From: Hygrophila difformis
Taxonomy: Eukaryota > Streptophyta > Magnoliopsida > Lamiales > Acanthaceae
Assembly (NCBI GenBank): GCA_030278955.1
Contig: JAOANR010000013.1
Location: 44,614,191-44,678,190, forward strand
DNA: 64,000 bases
Direction of reading: 5' to 3'
Numbering within the stretch: the stretch's first letter is position 1; every line of letters starts with the position of its first letter. A program made the translations under genes and the position numbers. The notes under the pieces are model-generated. The model searched no databases. It saw only the letters and a program-made list of their open reading frames with translations, and had not been told where the DNA came from. Of the stretch, positions 41,072-51,897 are shown piece after piece.

Positions 41072-41327
41072 CTCCCCGTTTCTAAATATATGTAACGTAT
41101 TGACTTTTTCTATTGTTCATTATAGTACTTTGATTTCTATTTTTGTTATAGTTATATAAAAAAAATATAGTCAAGTGGGATCTTGTTGGATTCGTCTCAT
41201 CTTGTAGTTTTTAAATATCAAATTTTTAGAATTTTTACTTGTACCGAATTTGAGTTATTAATAGTTTAAAATGTGCATTGACATACGTACAGAGGAGAAA
41301 CGTTACATTTAAAAAGAAACGGAATAG
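41072..41327. mobile_element. MITE, CTTCCTCCGT family
   Basis: 256 bp starting CTCCCCGTTTCTAAATAT and ending GAAACGGAATAG, flanked by TA. The core is GGGATCTTGTTGGATTCGTC. Confidence 0.72.
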
Positions 41328-41499
41328 TATGTTTCATTAATAGAGTTTGACACGCGTCATACTTTATAAATTAAATAATGGGTATTTTTAGTACAACACG
41401 AATTAAACAAATACGTGTTATAATTTCATTTATTTAAGGCTATGATGGAAGATCAAATCTGATAGTATATGATAATCTTTTGCGAGAAAAAATCTGATA

Positions 41500-41759
41500 C
41501 TTCCTCCGTCTCACAAATATTGTTACGTTTGATTTTTTGACACTATTCACTGTTTAATTTTGATTCAAATTTTTATCATAGTTATGTAAGAAAAAATATA
41601 GTCAAATGAGATCTTGTTAGATTCGTCTAATCTTGTAGTTTTAGACAATCAACTTTTTATAACTTTTCGTTGTACAAAATTTAAGTTATTAAACGTTAAA
41701 AATGTGCATCGGTATGCGTGTCGAAAGGGTGTGTAACGATTATACTGAGACGGAGGTAG
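41500..41759. mobile_element. MITE, CTTCCTCCGT family, best-preserved copy
   Basis: 260 bp. Ends CTTCCTCCGTCTCA and inverted TGAGACGGAGGTAG match over 14 bp with one difference, and TA flanks both sides. The core is GAGATCTTGTTAGATTCGTC. This copy defines the family ends best. No coding capacity. Confidence 0.85.
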
Positions 41760-41869
41760 TATATGATAAGCAGACTTTGGGGTATTAAAGAATAGTCTGG
41801 AACTTTCGGGATTCCTTAACAAATTTGTCTTACCATATCAGAATTGGGTCGTTGATGTGGCGAGTCTTA

Positions 41870-42331
41870 GAGGGTGATTGGATTGACTTTTAGTAAGGTG
41901 CTTTTAGTTTTTGCTTCTGCCAAAAGCACTTTTGGTGGAAAATAAACGTTTGGTTTGGCTTTTCAAAAAAAGCAGAAGCACCTCGAAAAGCTGCAAAAGT
42001 GCTTTTGGGAGAAGCAGCCCAGGGGTGCTTCTCCAAAAAGCAGAAGCCAAAAGCACTTCGTAAATTGCGCAAAGACTTAAATACCCTCATTACTTAATAT
42101 AAATTACACTATAAATATATCTTATTATCATATTAATTAGCATGTCCTTTATGGTAATTTACATATTTAAAAAGCACTTTTTACTTTTACACATCCAAAC
42201 ACACTTTTGAAAAAAAGCTGCTTTTCAAACATTCCATCCAAACACAAAAGTTACATGCTTCTGCTTTTGACTTTCACTTCTGCTTCTGCTTTTGGCTTCT
42301 GCTTTTTTCAAAAGTCAATCCAAACGGGCCC
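41870..42331. mobile_element. PIF/Harbinger-like (Tourist) MITE 1
   Basis: 462 bp with inverted ends (GAGGGTGATTGGATTGACTT; reversed right end GGGCCCGTTTGGATTGACTT) and the 3-bp duplication TTA (41867-41869 and 42332-42334) typical of Tourist elements. Subterminal regions repeat AGCAGAAGC/AAAAGCACTT words. Same family as 43225-44077. Confidence 0.78.
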
Positions 42332-42444
42332 TTAAAATACTATTTATCATAACATGAATCCCGATCCCGAGGGTGACGGGAAGTGCAATTATCCATGGCC
42401 TCGGTGAAAAAGGGGCTCAAATTTTATTTCTAATTTTATAGTGA

Positions 42445-42617
42445 AATTTTTTTTTGGTAAATAGTGACACTCATGTGCGGCAAAGGTGTGTGGGAGCCCA
42501 AACCATACAAATTACAAAGGGGGATAAAAGGGAGGAATAGGGGGTCGGGTGGAGATCGAACACCCAACCTATGATATTTATAATTTCTTTAGACCGCTAG
42601 GGTAAGTCCCCAACCCC
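42445..42617 (-). mobile_element. tRNA-type SINE, copy 2
   Basis: About 173 bp between direct repeats ATAGTGA (42438-42444 and 42618-42624). On the minus strand it has a B-box-like GTTCGATCTCC and ends in an A-rich tail, seen as TTTTTTTTTGG near 42447. It shares order and words with the SINE at 2777-2940. Confidence 0.65.
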
Positions 42618-42626
42618 ATAGTGATA

Positions 42627-42898
42627 CTCCCTCCGTCTCATATTTAACTTCTTCGACACTGTAGATACGGAGTTTATGAAAGTTGTATTTTATTATTTTC
42701 ATGTATACTTTTTGAGGGGTAAATTTGTCTCTTTTTGTCTTCTTGTGCAATTGTTAGTAAAATTAATGATTGATTTTTCTGTAAATATATGGACATGTAG
42801 GGACATTTTAGTCAAAAAAAATTCCCTTTTTGGGGTAGGAAGATAAATGTGGGACGTCCAAAACGGAAAGTAAGAAGATAAATATGGGACGGAGGGAG
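42627..42898. mobile_element. Stowaway MITE
   Basis: 272 bp with classic Stowaway ends CTCCCTCCGTCTCATATTT and the inverted right end CTCCCTCCGTCCCATATTT, flanked by TA at 42625-42626 and 42899-42900. It abuts the target duplication of SINE copy 2. Confidence 0.85.
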
Positions 42899-42900
42899 TA

Positions 42901-43224
42901 ATTCTTTTGTTGCTATGATATTTATAATTTCTCTTTTAATATACAAAATTAATTTTCTCATTTATTTACAATATTTTAGGAACATAAGAAAAAATAATTT
43001 ATTCAACAAATTTTTATTTTTAAGAATATTTTAATTTTATATTTATTTAGATTCAATTGGGACATACTGTATTATCTTAAGCAAAAGTCTCGGTTCGAGA
43101 CTTTATATAGGCAACCTTCAATGCTCATCAGATTATCCAAAGATTAGTTTTGGACTTAATTAGTTTTCGGAATACTCAGATTATTTATAAACAGAAAACA
43201 AATAAAAAAGAGTTCATCCCCTAA
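42901..43224. other. Intergenic, no gene seen
   Basis: AT-rich spacer between two MITEs; nothing recognisable. Confidence 0.5.
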
Positions 43225-44077
43225 GAGTCCGTTTGGAATGACTTATAGGGAGATGCTTTTGGTTTTTACTTTTGTCAAAAACACTTCTAGTAGAAATTAG
43301 GTGTTTGTTTTGGCTTTTAAGAAAAAACAGAAGCACCTCGAAAAGCCAAAAAAGTGCTTCTGGGACAGGGGTGTTTCTCCCAAAAGCAGAAGCCAAAAGC
43401 ACATCGTAAGATGTGCAAGGACTTAAATACCCCTACTACTTAATATAAATTACACAATAAATATATTTTATTATCATATTAAGAGGGTGTTTGTTTGTGC
43501 GTTTTGGGACAGATTATCTGATTATTGCGTTTGCAAAACGCAAATAATGAGTTAATCATGTTTGTGTACTAACTTCTAATAATCTATTATTTGCGTTTTG
43601 AGGGAATGAAAACGCTATTTTCTTGCAGCTACAATTTGGTGCTGCAAGAAAATTGCGTTTAGCTAAAAATAGATTTTACTATATTGTTACCTTTTGAGGT
43701 AATGAAAAACGCAAATCCAAACACTTTTTAATGATTATCTGATTATTGCGATTTGAAACAGCATAAACTCATCCAAACACTTAATTTTCTATAGCACGTT
43801 TTGTTACAGCAATTATCTGATTATTCATTTTCTAAATGCTGCAGCATTTTTTAAAACGCACATCCAAACACCCTCTAAGTAGCACGCCCTTTCTGATAAT
43901 TACTACATTCCAAAAACACTTTTCATTTTTATATATCCAAACATATTTTTTTAGAAAAAGCCGTTTTTCAAACATTCCATCCAAACACAAAAATTATATG
44001 CTTTTGCTTTTGACTTCTGCTTCTACTTTTAGCTTCTGTTTTTTTTTTTTTTTTCCAAAAGTCAATCTAAACGGCCC
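43225..44077. mobile_element. Tourist MITE 2, containing a nested Tourist
   Basis: 853 bp including the insert. Ends GAGTCCGTTTGGAATGACTT and reversed GGGCCGTTTAGATTGACTT, with 3-bp duplication TAA (43222-43224 and 44078-44080). Without the insert at 43483-43875 it aligns with 41870-42331 along its length. Confidence 0.78.
43483..43875. mobile_element. Nested Tourist MITE (GAGGGTGTTTG type)
   Basis: 393 bp with inverted ends GAGGGTGTTTGTTTGTGCG and reversed GAGGGTGTTTGGATGTGCG and duplication TAA (43480-43482 and 43876-43878). The interior repeats ATCTGATTATTGCG-like words near both ends. It interrupts Tourist MITE 2 and so is younger. Confidence 0.85.
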
Positions 44078-44080
44078 TAA

Positions 44081-44650
44081 GAACGATTGCAATGCATGAA
44101 TTTTGAAAATCAATGTCAGCATCAGCATCGTCCGGAAATGAAAAAGCTTGGCCGGTGTACACTTGGGATCATCCTAAGGGTAAGGGAGCTCCCAAAACCC
44201 AAAGGAAGATGAAGGACGAAGTAATTGGTATAATTGGCTCATGGGGAGATTAATCAACCATGAAAAGATACCTCCATTTACGAGATACTAGTATAACATT
44301 CGATTCATTCATAAACATAAATAAATTAATTAATTACTAATCTAAAATAAATTTAAAATAATCAAACCCACAATCCCCTTGTAATGGTGCGTGCACCTCC
44401 CCGCACCAGATCCCAGCCCCCATGAAAATATCTAGTCTAGCTGGATGAACACTCAAAACAACCAACAATCTGCACAGCCGTTGAGTTCTAGATCATTCTA
44501 CACTCTTCCCCTTGCCATAAAAAAATCTCCCGCACCCTTTTCCTAAACCTCATTCTCGCAAGCTTTCCCTTCGATTATCCGATTCACCTCGATCGATTAC
44601 CCCTTTTTCTTTTTCCCTGCTTGTGATTTTTCGCCGCTTACTCACCGGAA
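44081..44650. other. Upstream region of the RING-H2 gene
   Basis: Contains the presumed promoter and 5' UTR; a CT-rich stretch (about 44505-44620) precedes the ATG. No separate gene and no decisive TATA element was assigned. Confidence 0.5.
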
Positions 44651-45370
44651 ATGGCATCGGAAGGCGGTTCCTCTGCTGAGGCATCATCCTTCGTCGAAGC
44701 CCTCATAAATTCAAGAAACAGAGACATTTCCCGCTTCTTGCCCTTTTTCCTGGGGCTAACCGCCGCCAGGTCCAATCAAGAAACGGACGACGACGACGGC
44801 GACGGCGATGATCGCGGCGATTCGCCCGATCGGATTGTGCTGATCAATCCGATCACGCAAGGGATGGTGGTTATCGAGAGAAGAGGGGCCGGTGCCGCGG
44901 CAGCCAGTTCAGGCGGCGGGGGCTCATCTTTAGGATTTGATTCGTTCTTCAACGACTTGTTCTCGAGCAAGGGCGGGCATCCGCCTGCTTCCAAGGCATC
45001 AATTGATGCCATGGAAACTGTAGAAATTGGGGAGGAGGAGGGCGGTGGCGATCAGTGCGTCGTCTGCCTGGAGGAGTGGGCGGGCGGCGAAAAGGCTAAA
45101 GCAATGCCCTGCAAGCATAGGTTCCATGGTGAGTGCATCGATAAATGGTTGAGGATTCACGGGTCCTGCCCTGTTTGCAGATACGAAATGCCTGTGGAGG
45201 AAGAAGATGGCGAGAAGAAGAGAAGGGGGGAAGTGGAGGAGGGAGAGGGGCGGAGGAGGAGGAGGAGGGAGATTTGGGTGAGCTTTGTATATGGTAGTGG
45301 TAGGAGAAGTGATGAACAGAGTGACCAGAGTAACTCTACTGGGACTGGTGATTCATTGACAAGTGATTGA
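44651..45370 (+). CDS. RING-H2 E3 ubiquitin ligase, MPSR1-like
   Basis: Intronless, 239 aa. The N-terminal half has FLPFFLGL (29-36), an acidic run (46-55) and the motif RIVLINPITQGMVVIE (61-76), then a Gly/Ala-rich linker and PPASKASIDAM (111-121). The RING-H2 finger has C136, C139, C154, H156, H159, C162, C173, C176. This order resembles Arabidopsis MPSR1, a cytosolic ligase that removes misfolded proteins under proteotoxic stress; that identity rests on remembered family features. The C-terminal tail (182-239) is unusual in alternating acidic and Arg-rich stretches (GRRRRRRE at 204-211) and a Ser/Thr end. The ATG at 44651 is the first in frame after the CT-rich leader. A poly(A) signal follows. 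Confidence 0.9.
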   Translation: MASEGGSSAEASSFVEALINSRNRDISRFLPFFLGLTAARSNQETDDDDGDGDDRGDSPDRIVLINPITQGMVVIERRGAGAAAASSGGGGSSLGFDSFFNDLFSSKGGHPPASKASIDAMETVEIGEEEGGGDQCVVCLEEWAGGEKAKAMPCKHRFHGECIDKWLRIHGSCPVCRYEMPVEEEDGEKKRRGEVEEGEGRRRRRREIWVSFVYGSGRRSDEQSDQSNSTGTGDSLTSD

Positions 45371-45500
45371 AGGTCACGCATACATACCTCATATTCAGTA
45401 GGTGTATAGTTTGTGGTGTAATTTGTTTATGGGGTGTTTTTGATCACTTCTTTTTGAGGTGGTGATTGGTTTTTCTGTATGCATTCATTAGTTCGTGAGC

Positions 45501-45506
45501 AATAAA
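45501..45506 (+). terminator. AATAAA poly(A) signal of the RING-H2 gene
   Basis: Canonical AATAAA about 130 bp after the stop codon, followed by an A-rich run. A plausible near-upstream element for 3' end formation. Confidence 0.55.
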
Positions 45507-46061
45507 AAAATGGATCTTCAGAAGCAATTTATTTTTCGTTTATGGTCATTTGTTTTTTGGATGAATGTTGCCAGACTAATTGGATTGAATGAATGATTGG
45601 TTGAATTGTACACAAGTTCTTTTTTGTCAGGTGGATCAGGGAATTGGATCTTGTACAGGATTCTTCACAAAATTGTAGAAATTTTTTTTGAGAGGTAAGC
45701 CTCAAAAGGGTGGTGAGAGTCTATACTAGTAAGGGGAAAGGTGATTAAAAGGGAGGATAGGGGCCAAAATTGTACTCCCTTGTACTAGAGAGATCCCGCG
45801 AAGATTGAACCATTTTTTTTGGCATGATAATTTAGGTGGCGGAGTTTAGTAATTAAAGTGGTGTGAGTATTTGTGTTTAAGATTCTAATGAATTTTGATA
45901 TTTTATTGTTTTACTTTGATTTAATATAATCGTAATAATGTAATTAGAAAAAATATTCAAGTGTGGTCTTGTTAGAATCGTTTAATTATGTAGTTTTAGA
46001 ATATATATTTTATACAATTTTTATTTGTATCAATTTTGTAATATTAAGAATTAAAGAAATA
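45507..46061. other. Intergenic; arm of an imperfect inverted repeat and MITE debris
   Basis: No gene. The segment around 45823-45875 (ATAATTTAGGTGGCGGAG..) is the inverted counterpart of about 46425-46492. A degraded MITE core (GTGGTCTTGTTAGAATCGTT) lies near 45962-45985. A GATTGAACC motif near 45800 may be a decayed SINE B box. Confidence 0.45.
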
Positions 46062-46515
46062 CTCCCTCCGTCCCATTAAAAGTGGCTACTATTCCTTTTT
46101 GGGGTGTCCCATTAAAAGTGGCCACTTTCCCTTTTAAGTAAATTAGATTAACATAAACATGATTAAAAACCCCACAATAATGACAATTGTACTTTCTGTA
46201 CAAAGTCCCTATATATATATTTAACCATTAATATCTCAAAATGGGTATAAATAAAAATTATATAAAATATATATTCTAAAACTATACGATTAGACGATTC
46301 CAACAAGATTACACTTGACTATTTTTGTCTTTCTACATCATTACGATAACATTAAGTCAAAGTTAAATAATAAATATGGTTAAAAGTCAAATGTAACCAT
46401 TATAAATTAGATGGATGAATTAGTCAAATTTACTCACACCACTTTAACTACTAAATCCCACTACCTAAATTCTCGTGCCCAAAAGAAAGGGCCACTTATA
46501 TTGGGACGGAGGGAG
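46062..46515. mobile_element. Stowaway MITE, long form
   Basis: 454 bp, ends CTCCCTCCGTCCCATTAAAA and reversed CTCCCTCCGTCCCAATATAA, flanked by TA at both sides. The middle contains a reversed, degraded copy of the CTTCCTCCGT family core (ACGATTCCAACAAGATTACA), so it probably received a nested insertion. Confidence 0.75.
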
Positions 46516-46828
46516 TATAAGTTAATTTGTGTAGAAAAATAAAAAGGCATTGGAATTTGTGCAAAATAGTAAAAGTAAGTATTTTAATGTGATTTGATAA
46601 TAATTAAGTTTCTAATCAAACTTATATTAATTTAATTTTTCTGAAAAGAGAAAGGAATCAAACTTTATGAGACACCCAAAAAAAAAAAGTAGGGTTCAAA
46701 CTTCGTGGTATAGAGGGAGTAGAATTTGAATCCCTTGGTCTGGTTTTCAAAACAAAAATTTTTCCTGCCTTCGATTTTTTCAAAAAAAAATAAAAAATAA
46801 TACTAATAAATTAAATATTGTCGTACTG
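46516..46828. other. Intergenic, no gene seen
   Basis: AT-rich, with A runs; nothing supportable. Confidence 0.5.
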
Positions 46829-47100
46829 AATTTAGATGCCCTGTGGTAATGTTACATTAAATGTTACTTTGGAATTTTTGATACTATTCATTGTTTAACT
46901 TTGATTCAAATTTTTATCATAGTTATATAAGGAAAAATATAGTCAATTGAGATTTTGTTAGATTCGTCCAATCTAGTATTTTTAGACAATAAACTTTTTA
47001 TAAGTTTTTATCCTACACAATTTAAGTTATAAATTGTTAAAAATATTTATTGGCAAGCGTGTCAGAAGGGAATGTAACAATTGAATTGAGACGGAGGTAG
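46829..47100. mobile_element. MITE, CTTCCTCCGT family
   Basis: About 270 bp. The right end is clear (GAGACGGAGGTAG then TA). The left end has drifted and is approximate. The core reads GAGATTTTGTTAGATTCGTC. Confidence 0.65.
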
Positions 47101-47700
47101 TAGTATCTTATTTTTTTTATGTAAGATATTTTATGTGGATAGTAGAGGTGGGAATAGACCAGGCTACCCGACAGGGATCTACGACCTAGGGTCTGTTCTG
47201 CAAGCAGTTTTTGGGAGCTTTAGTTTTTATTTTAAAACAAAAGTCCCGTTCTGCACACTAGCTTTTAGGAGCTTATGGGAGCTTCTTTTTAGAAGCTACC
47301 TGTAGTAGTTTTAAAAAATGAGCTCCTAGCTTATGGTTGAGCAATTACAATTTTATCCCAATAACCAACTCATTACCCAATAGTCTACATAAATATTTGT
47401 CCTTTTATATCATTTCATACATTTTTTGACAGCTACAGCTAGTTGTACAGCTAGTTGACAGCCCCTGTTAAGAATATTCTTTTACTAGTAAATTACGAGT
47501 CCCCTAAAGCATTTCAATAGGTTTTTTTCGACTTTCGACTTCTTCTGAATTGAATTTTTGAAAATGCATTTATTTATTAGCAAATGGGATCTTCATTAAC
47601 TCTAGCTTAAAAGATGATGAAATTTTGGTTTGAGATTTGAGGGCTTCTTCCTCACAGTGGTTTGAGATTTTGGTTTTCATTAACTCTAGCTTAAAAGATT
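47101..47700. other. Intergenic; possible unassigned MITE
   Basis: GGGTCTGTTCTGCAAGCAG near 47189 and GCTAGTTGACAGCCCC near 47450-47465 are loosely inverted and could bound a ~277-bp MITE, but no duplication was found. A ~22-bp segment (CATTAACTCTAGCTTAAAAG) occurs twice, near 47594 and 47679, just before the SV1 insertion. Confidence 0.4.
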
Positions 47701-47705
47701 ATGAA

Positions 47706-48622
47706 TGTTAGGTCCGTTTGCGTGGATAACCAATTAAGTAGTCCTGAAAACTAGTTCAAGCACCTTTCGTGGACTCGTTAAACAGTTTAAGTAATAAAGC
47801 AGCGGAAAGTAAATAAACTGTGAAAATAAAGAACTCAAGATTTGTTGACCAAGTTCGGCACAAGCCTACATCTGGGGGATACCAATCCAGGAGATTCACT
47901 AATTGTTTTGGTTTGATCCTCGATCACAACAATAGTGAATTGTTTCGCCCAACTCCAATCACCAAGCGGACTGAATTGTCAAACCAAGACACTCCCCCTG
48001 TCTTGGTGAAGATCTCCCCGACCTTGCTTCAATCCCTTGAAGGCTCCTCCTTCAAGTTTGCCCTTGGTCGAAACCTGTTGGCGACTCTCCTTGATCTTTT
48101 CAATTAAGCTCTTGAGTTTGACGACTTCCTCGAAACCCTTGATTGAATTTGTCAACTTCAATCAAGCACACTGTAGCTCTGTATCGATCAATTCACCCGA
48201 GGAAATGATTGATCGGATATCTTCCTTCTAATGAATTAACTCACGAACACGGAAGGAATATGATTCTCTCTTCACAAAGTTTTCAATAGCACAAGGGTGT
48301 AGATCAGTAATGCGTCGTACAAATTCAATCCTTGGCCGTCCTATTTGAAGAGAATCGACTTTCCTCTATTTTAAGGCTGAAGATCTTGTTTCCATAAATG
48401 TGCGGATCCTTAGAATAGAGTTTCCCAGATTAAGAGATCTTGGTTTCCATTCTTCGTGTGCAAGATCTGGGCAGGGAATCAACTAGCCGTTAGGAGTAAT
48501 ACCATAGCAGATTCGCCAGCATCGCTTCCCTTAATTTGTTTGTCGCCTGCTGATGTGGTTGGTCCAACAAAGTAGTTCGGACATCGGTTGTGAACACATT
48601 CGCTCAAAACTAGTTCCCAACA
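47706..48622 (-). repeat. SV1 3' LTR (left)
   Basis: 917 bp, TGTTAGG..CCCAACA. Differences from the right LTR were seen near 47848, 48374 and 48489. Confidence 0.94.
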
Positions 48623-48639
48623 ATCTCCCCCTTTTTGGC

Positions 48640-49070
48640 AGAATGTGGGCCAGTTTATGAGTTGGTCCAACCGATGTCTAAACAATAAATACAAGAACAG
48701 AATTAAGGAGAACTTCCCATTGATTCCCAACCACCGATTACAAGTATTCCCCAAGGCAAGACAAACTAACCTAATGCTCCGTACAAGTACACCTATTAGA
48801 AATCTAGGAGCATTCACAACAAAACAAGCACATGGCAATCATGATGAAATAAGATATGTAAGAGCACAAAATAATTATTACAGGCCATAGTGCGATTGTT
48901 CATCAGTTCAAACAAAAGTTCATAAAGTGCAAAAAAAACTTTACCCAGCAGCAGCAGCAGAGGTGGTGGTGCAGACTCCTTACTTCAAGTGTCCAGAGGA
49001 ACCGATCAACATCATCGGTTAGATCAACTTCACTCCCCCTCTGGTACACATTTTGCCCAAAAAGGGCATA
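48640..49070 (-). other. SV1 non-coding stretch between accessory frame and 3' LTR
   Basis: About 430 bp with no protein-like frame on the element's coding strand, ending at the polypurine tract. Confidence 0.6.
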
Positions 49071-51446
49071 TCACTCTGAGGCATCAGAGGAATCAGCATT
49101 AGACTCGCTGGACTCCTCCTCTGGATTGGTATCCAATGGTTCATCTTCATCCGACCAGACATCAGGAAGCTGCCTGAGCATCTTTTCCGCGGATTGGACC
49201 TGCACATGAACTTGAGCTTCCAACACTTTGAGATGATTGATATGGTCAGTGAGATCATCACGAAGCTGGGAAAAAGCATCCTTTGCAGGGATCCTTCCCT
49301 CTGGTCCAGCCAGGTCTGGCTTCTTCTTAGCAAAGTTGGCAGAGAGCTTGAAGTCAGCAATATCCTCAGGACGATCATGTTTGCTTCCCATGATGTGAAG
49401 GTGTTTCAGGTACTCCGAGATGAGACCAGGGAATGGAAGTGTGGTGTTGTACTTTCTCTTGACTTTTCCAGCAAACCCCAGCATTTGTTCAAGCACAAGT
49501 GCACCATAATTGATCTCATATTTCTGGTCTATAGCAAACAACAGTTTACACATGCTTTTCGACACAACAGAATGGTTAGCAGTGGGCATGATATTGTGAG
49601 CACACAATTTATACAGCATAGCAAACCTTTGAGTCAGAACTCCTGCACTTAAACCTTTTCCTTGAAATCTCTTCCCTTCCACTCCAGAGAGTGTTTCAGC
49701 AATAGTGTTCATAGGGAATTTTGCACTTCGAGAGTAAACAGATTTCAGAGAAGTGCGGGGTACCTGGAGAAAGCGATTTAAGGCCCTCGCTTTGAGTTCA
49801 AACAGTTCTCCATGGGCATAGCCGAGTTCGAGCCAGGGGCTCTTGGTGTTGAGGACTTCGGAGCTCAGGTTTGCATAGAAATGCCTAACTAGCTGTCCCT
49901 TGTATTGTTTGATCTCAGTTCCCCAAAACAAAAGGGACCTCTCCTCCAGGTACTTGTGCCACCCCATCTCCTCGTATCGTTCCGCAGCAAAGCGAATTTC
50001 TGGATGGACCTTCATCTTCTCCAGGACAGTTGAGAAGTAGTGCTTGGACACTTCATAATAGAAGTCAATGGAAATCGCGTTCCCAGCATCAATGATTTCA
50101 GGTTCATGGTCCTCGGATGAGGATTCAGCAATCTTCCTTTTCTTGAATCCAGAGGCTTTGGCAGAGGCTTCAGGTTCAGAACGAGTCCGCTTTTTGGGTT
50201 CGGACTCCTTGGGCGAACTCCTGGCAGGTGGAGTTGGTACACGAGGCTCAGTCTGTGGTTCAACTTCTTCAACAGAATCTGCTTCAGCATCGTCATCAAC
50301 TTCTTCTACAAATTTGCCTTCCTCCTCTTCAGATTCTTCATTGGATTCAGCATCTTCGCTTTGGGTGTCTTGGGACCCCAATTCTTCAGACTTTTCTTCA
50401 GTTGGGTTCTCCCCCTCAGTTGGATCAAAGGGAACCTTCCTGAAGATGTTCCGTGTCTCCTCCCGATTCTATGTTGACATCATCATCGGAGCTTGAAGTT
50501 TCCTCATCTTCTTCGTCTTCTTCCTGTTCAATTTCGGTTTGAACTGTTTCTTTGACAGGTACAATTTCCTCAGGTTCTGGTCTCAACATATGCTTTCGCT
50601 TTTGACTGGCAGTCCAGGCAATTTCTTCAGTGATCAGGTTCACAGCATATTCCCTTTCATCATCACTTATGTCGATCATTGATTCATCTCCAGAGCTTTC
50701 ATCAGCATCCTCTTGAACATAGTCTGAGTCGAGTTCCTCTTCGTCCAGTGGTTCAGTGACGGGTTCCGTCGCCTTTGGTGAACTGGTTTGAGTAGTTGGG
50801 GCAATGGTTTGCAGAGGATTATCAGGGGTTGCTTCAGTGGTGAGGATGGGAGCAGGGTCAGTCACACCACTTGGTTCCACAGCAGCGTTCTTCGCGGGAG
50901 TTTTCTTCTTAGGCTTTGTAGTGGACACCTTCTGTGCATCCTTGGGGGTGCAGATTTTGAGGGTGCAGCAGGTACATTCACCGATTTCGATCCCATGGTT
51001 GGCAGGTTCTCCAGAATAGAGTCCAAGGGCTTGAGTGCTTTGGCAACTTCAGTTTCCACAAGTTCACTTACGGAGGCGTTCTTCTTTGCAACAGCCTTCT
51101 CCTTGGTTTTTGATGCAGAGACAGCCTTTCCTTTCGTCTTCGGAGCCTCTGAGTCTTTCTTCTTCAAGGCCATGGCACCAGCAACTTCGGCTCGAATGTC
51201 GAGAGGATCCTGAACACCACCGGGGGTTCCCCTTTCTCCGGCAGTGGAAGGAGAAGAGGAGTGAAATGGCACAGCAACTAAGGATGGAGTTTCAGAGATG
51301 GTTTGCTCCATGATCGCCTTCTGTACAGACTTCGCACGTCCCTTGGCACTGGACTCCTCGGGTGAGATACCCTTTTTGCTTCCGGCAGTCGAGGAGGGGG
51401 TCGGGTCTTGTGATTTGGAACCTTGGCTTCCTCGTGTCTTCACCAT
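49071..51446 (-). pseudogene. SV1 accessory reading frame (env position), two frameshifts
   Basis: Minus strand, after pol and before the 3' LTR. A likely ATG at 51446 (MVKTRGSQG) opens a Lys/Ser/Ala-rich, low-complexity region. A one-base frameshift near 50954 moves to a second segment, very acidic (EEDEEDEETSSSDDD). Another near 50445-50460 moves to the last segment, ending at 49071. Overall coding length is near 790 codons. The last part holds a folded-looking domain (about 50100-49400) with FAAERYEEMGWHKYLEERSL, LVRHFYANLSSEV and a C-terminal helical region. It recalls the 'putative plant transposon protein' domain found in many plant elements; that link is from memory. No signal peptide or membrane segment is visible, so an envelope role is unsupported. 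Confidence 0.7.
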
Positions 51447-51479
51447 TGTAGCTGAAAGAAAGACTTTTGGCAAGAACAA

Positions 51480-51897
51480 GTGAAGAGGAATATTGGTTTG
51501 CTTGTTACAAAATAAGAGGGACTGTAGAGATTATATGAGATCGAGAGAAGAGTAGCTTAAGGGAATAATATCACAGACGGATTTTGGTGAAGAAGAAAGG
51601 AAACTTCCCTTGATTAAAGAAGGAAAGAAGATCACAACTTCCCATAACCACAATCATCACGTTTTTGAACGTGATTTTGCAGGTAACCGTTCCCGCCTCA
51701 CGCGCCTGTCACATCAACTTCAAATTTGATTTCAAAAATTTTACTCTTTTTCTCAAGGTATGGATTGGATTCTGCACATCAAGTCTTGAACGAAATATAG
51801 TTAGTTCCAAATACAATTTTTAAGGTAATAAAATATATATACTTAATTCAAATAAGGAAATTTGCAAAAATAAAACTTATTCCACAGATTTAGGGAT
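51480..51897 (-). other. SV1 spacer between pol and accessory frame
   Basis: About 420 bp without a long frame. It could hold a promoter or splice acceptor for the accessory frame, but neither is evident. Confidence 0.5.

Noticed and set aside
47467..47705. TGTTAAGAAT at 47467 as the true left end of the SV2 LTR, with SV1 inserted inside it
   Set aside because: Possible, but the TGTTAGG/CCTAACA inverted match at 58236 and 59202 is a better terminus, and no sequence proves continuity across SV1.
50068..51313. Plus-strand Ser-rich open frames over the SV1 accessory region
   Set aside because: They mirror the acidic/Ser-rich minus-strand frame; the minus strand agrees with the element's orientation and contains the folded-looking domain.
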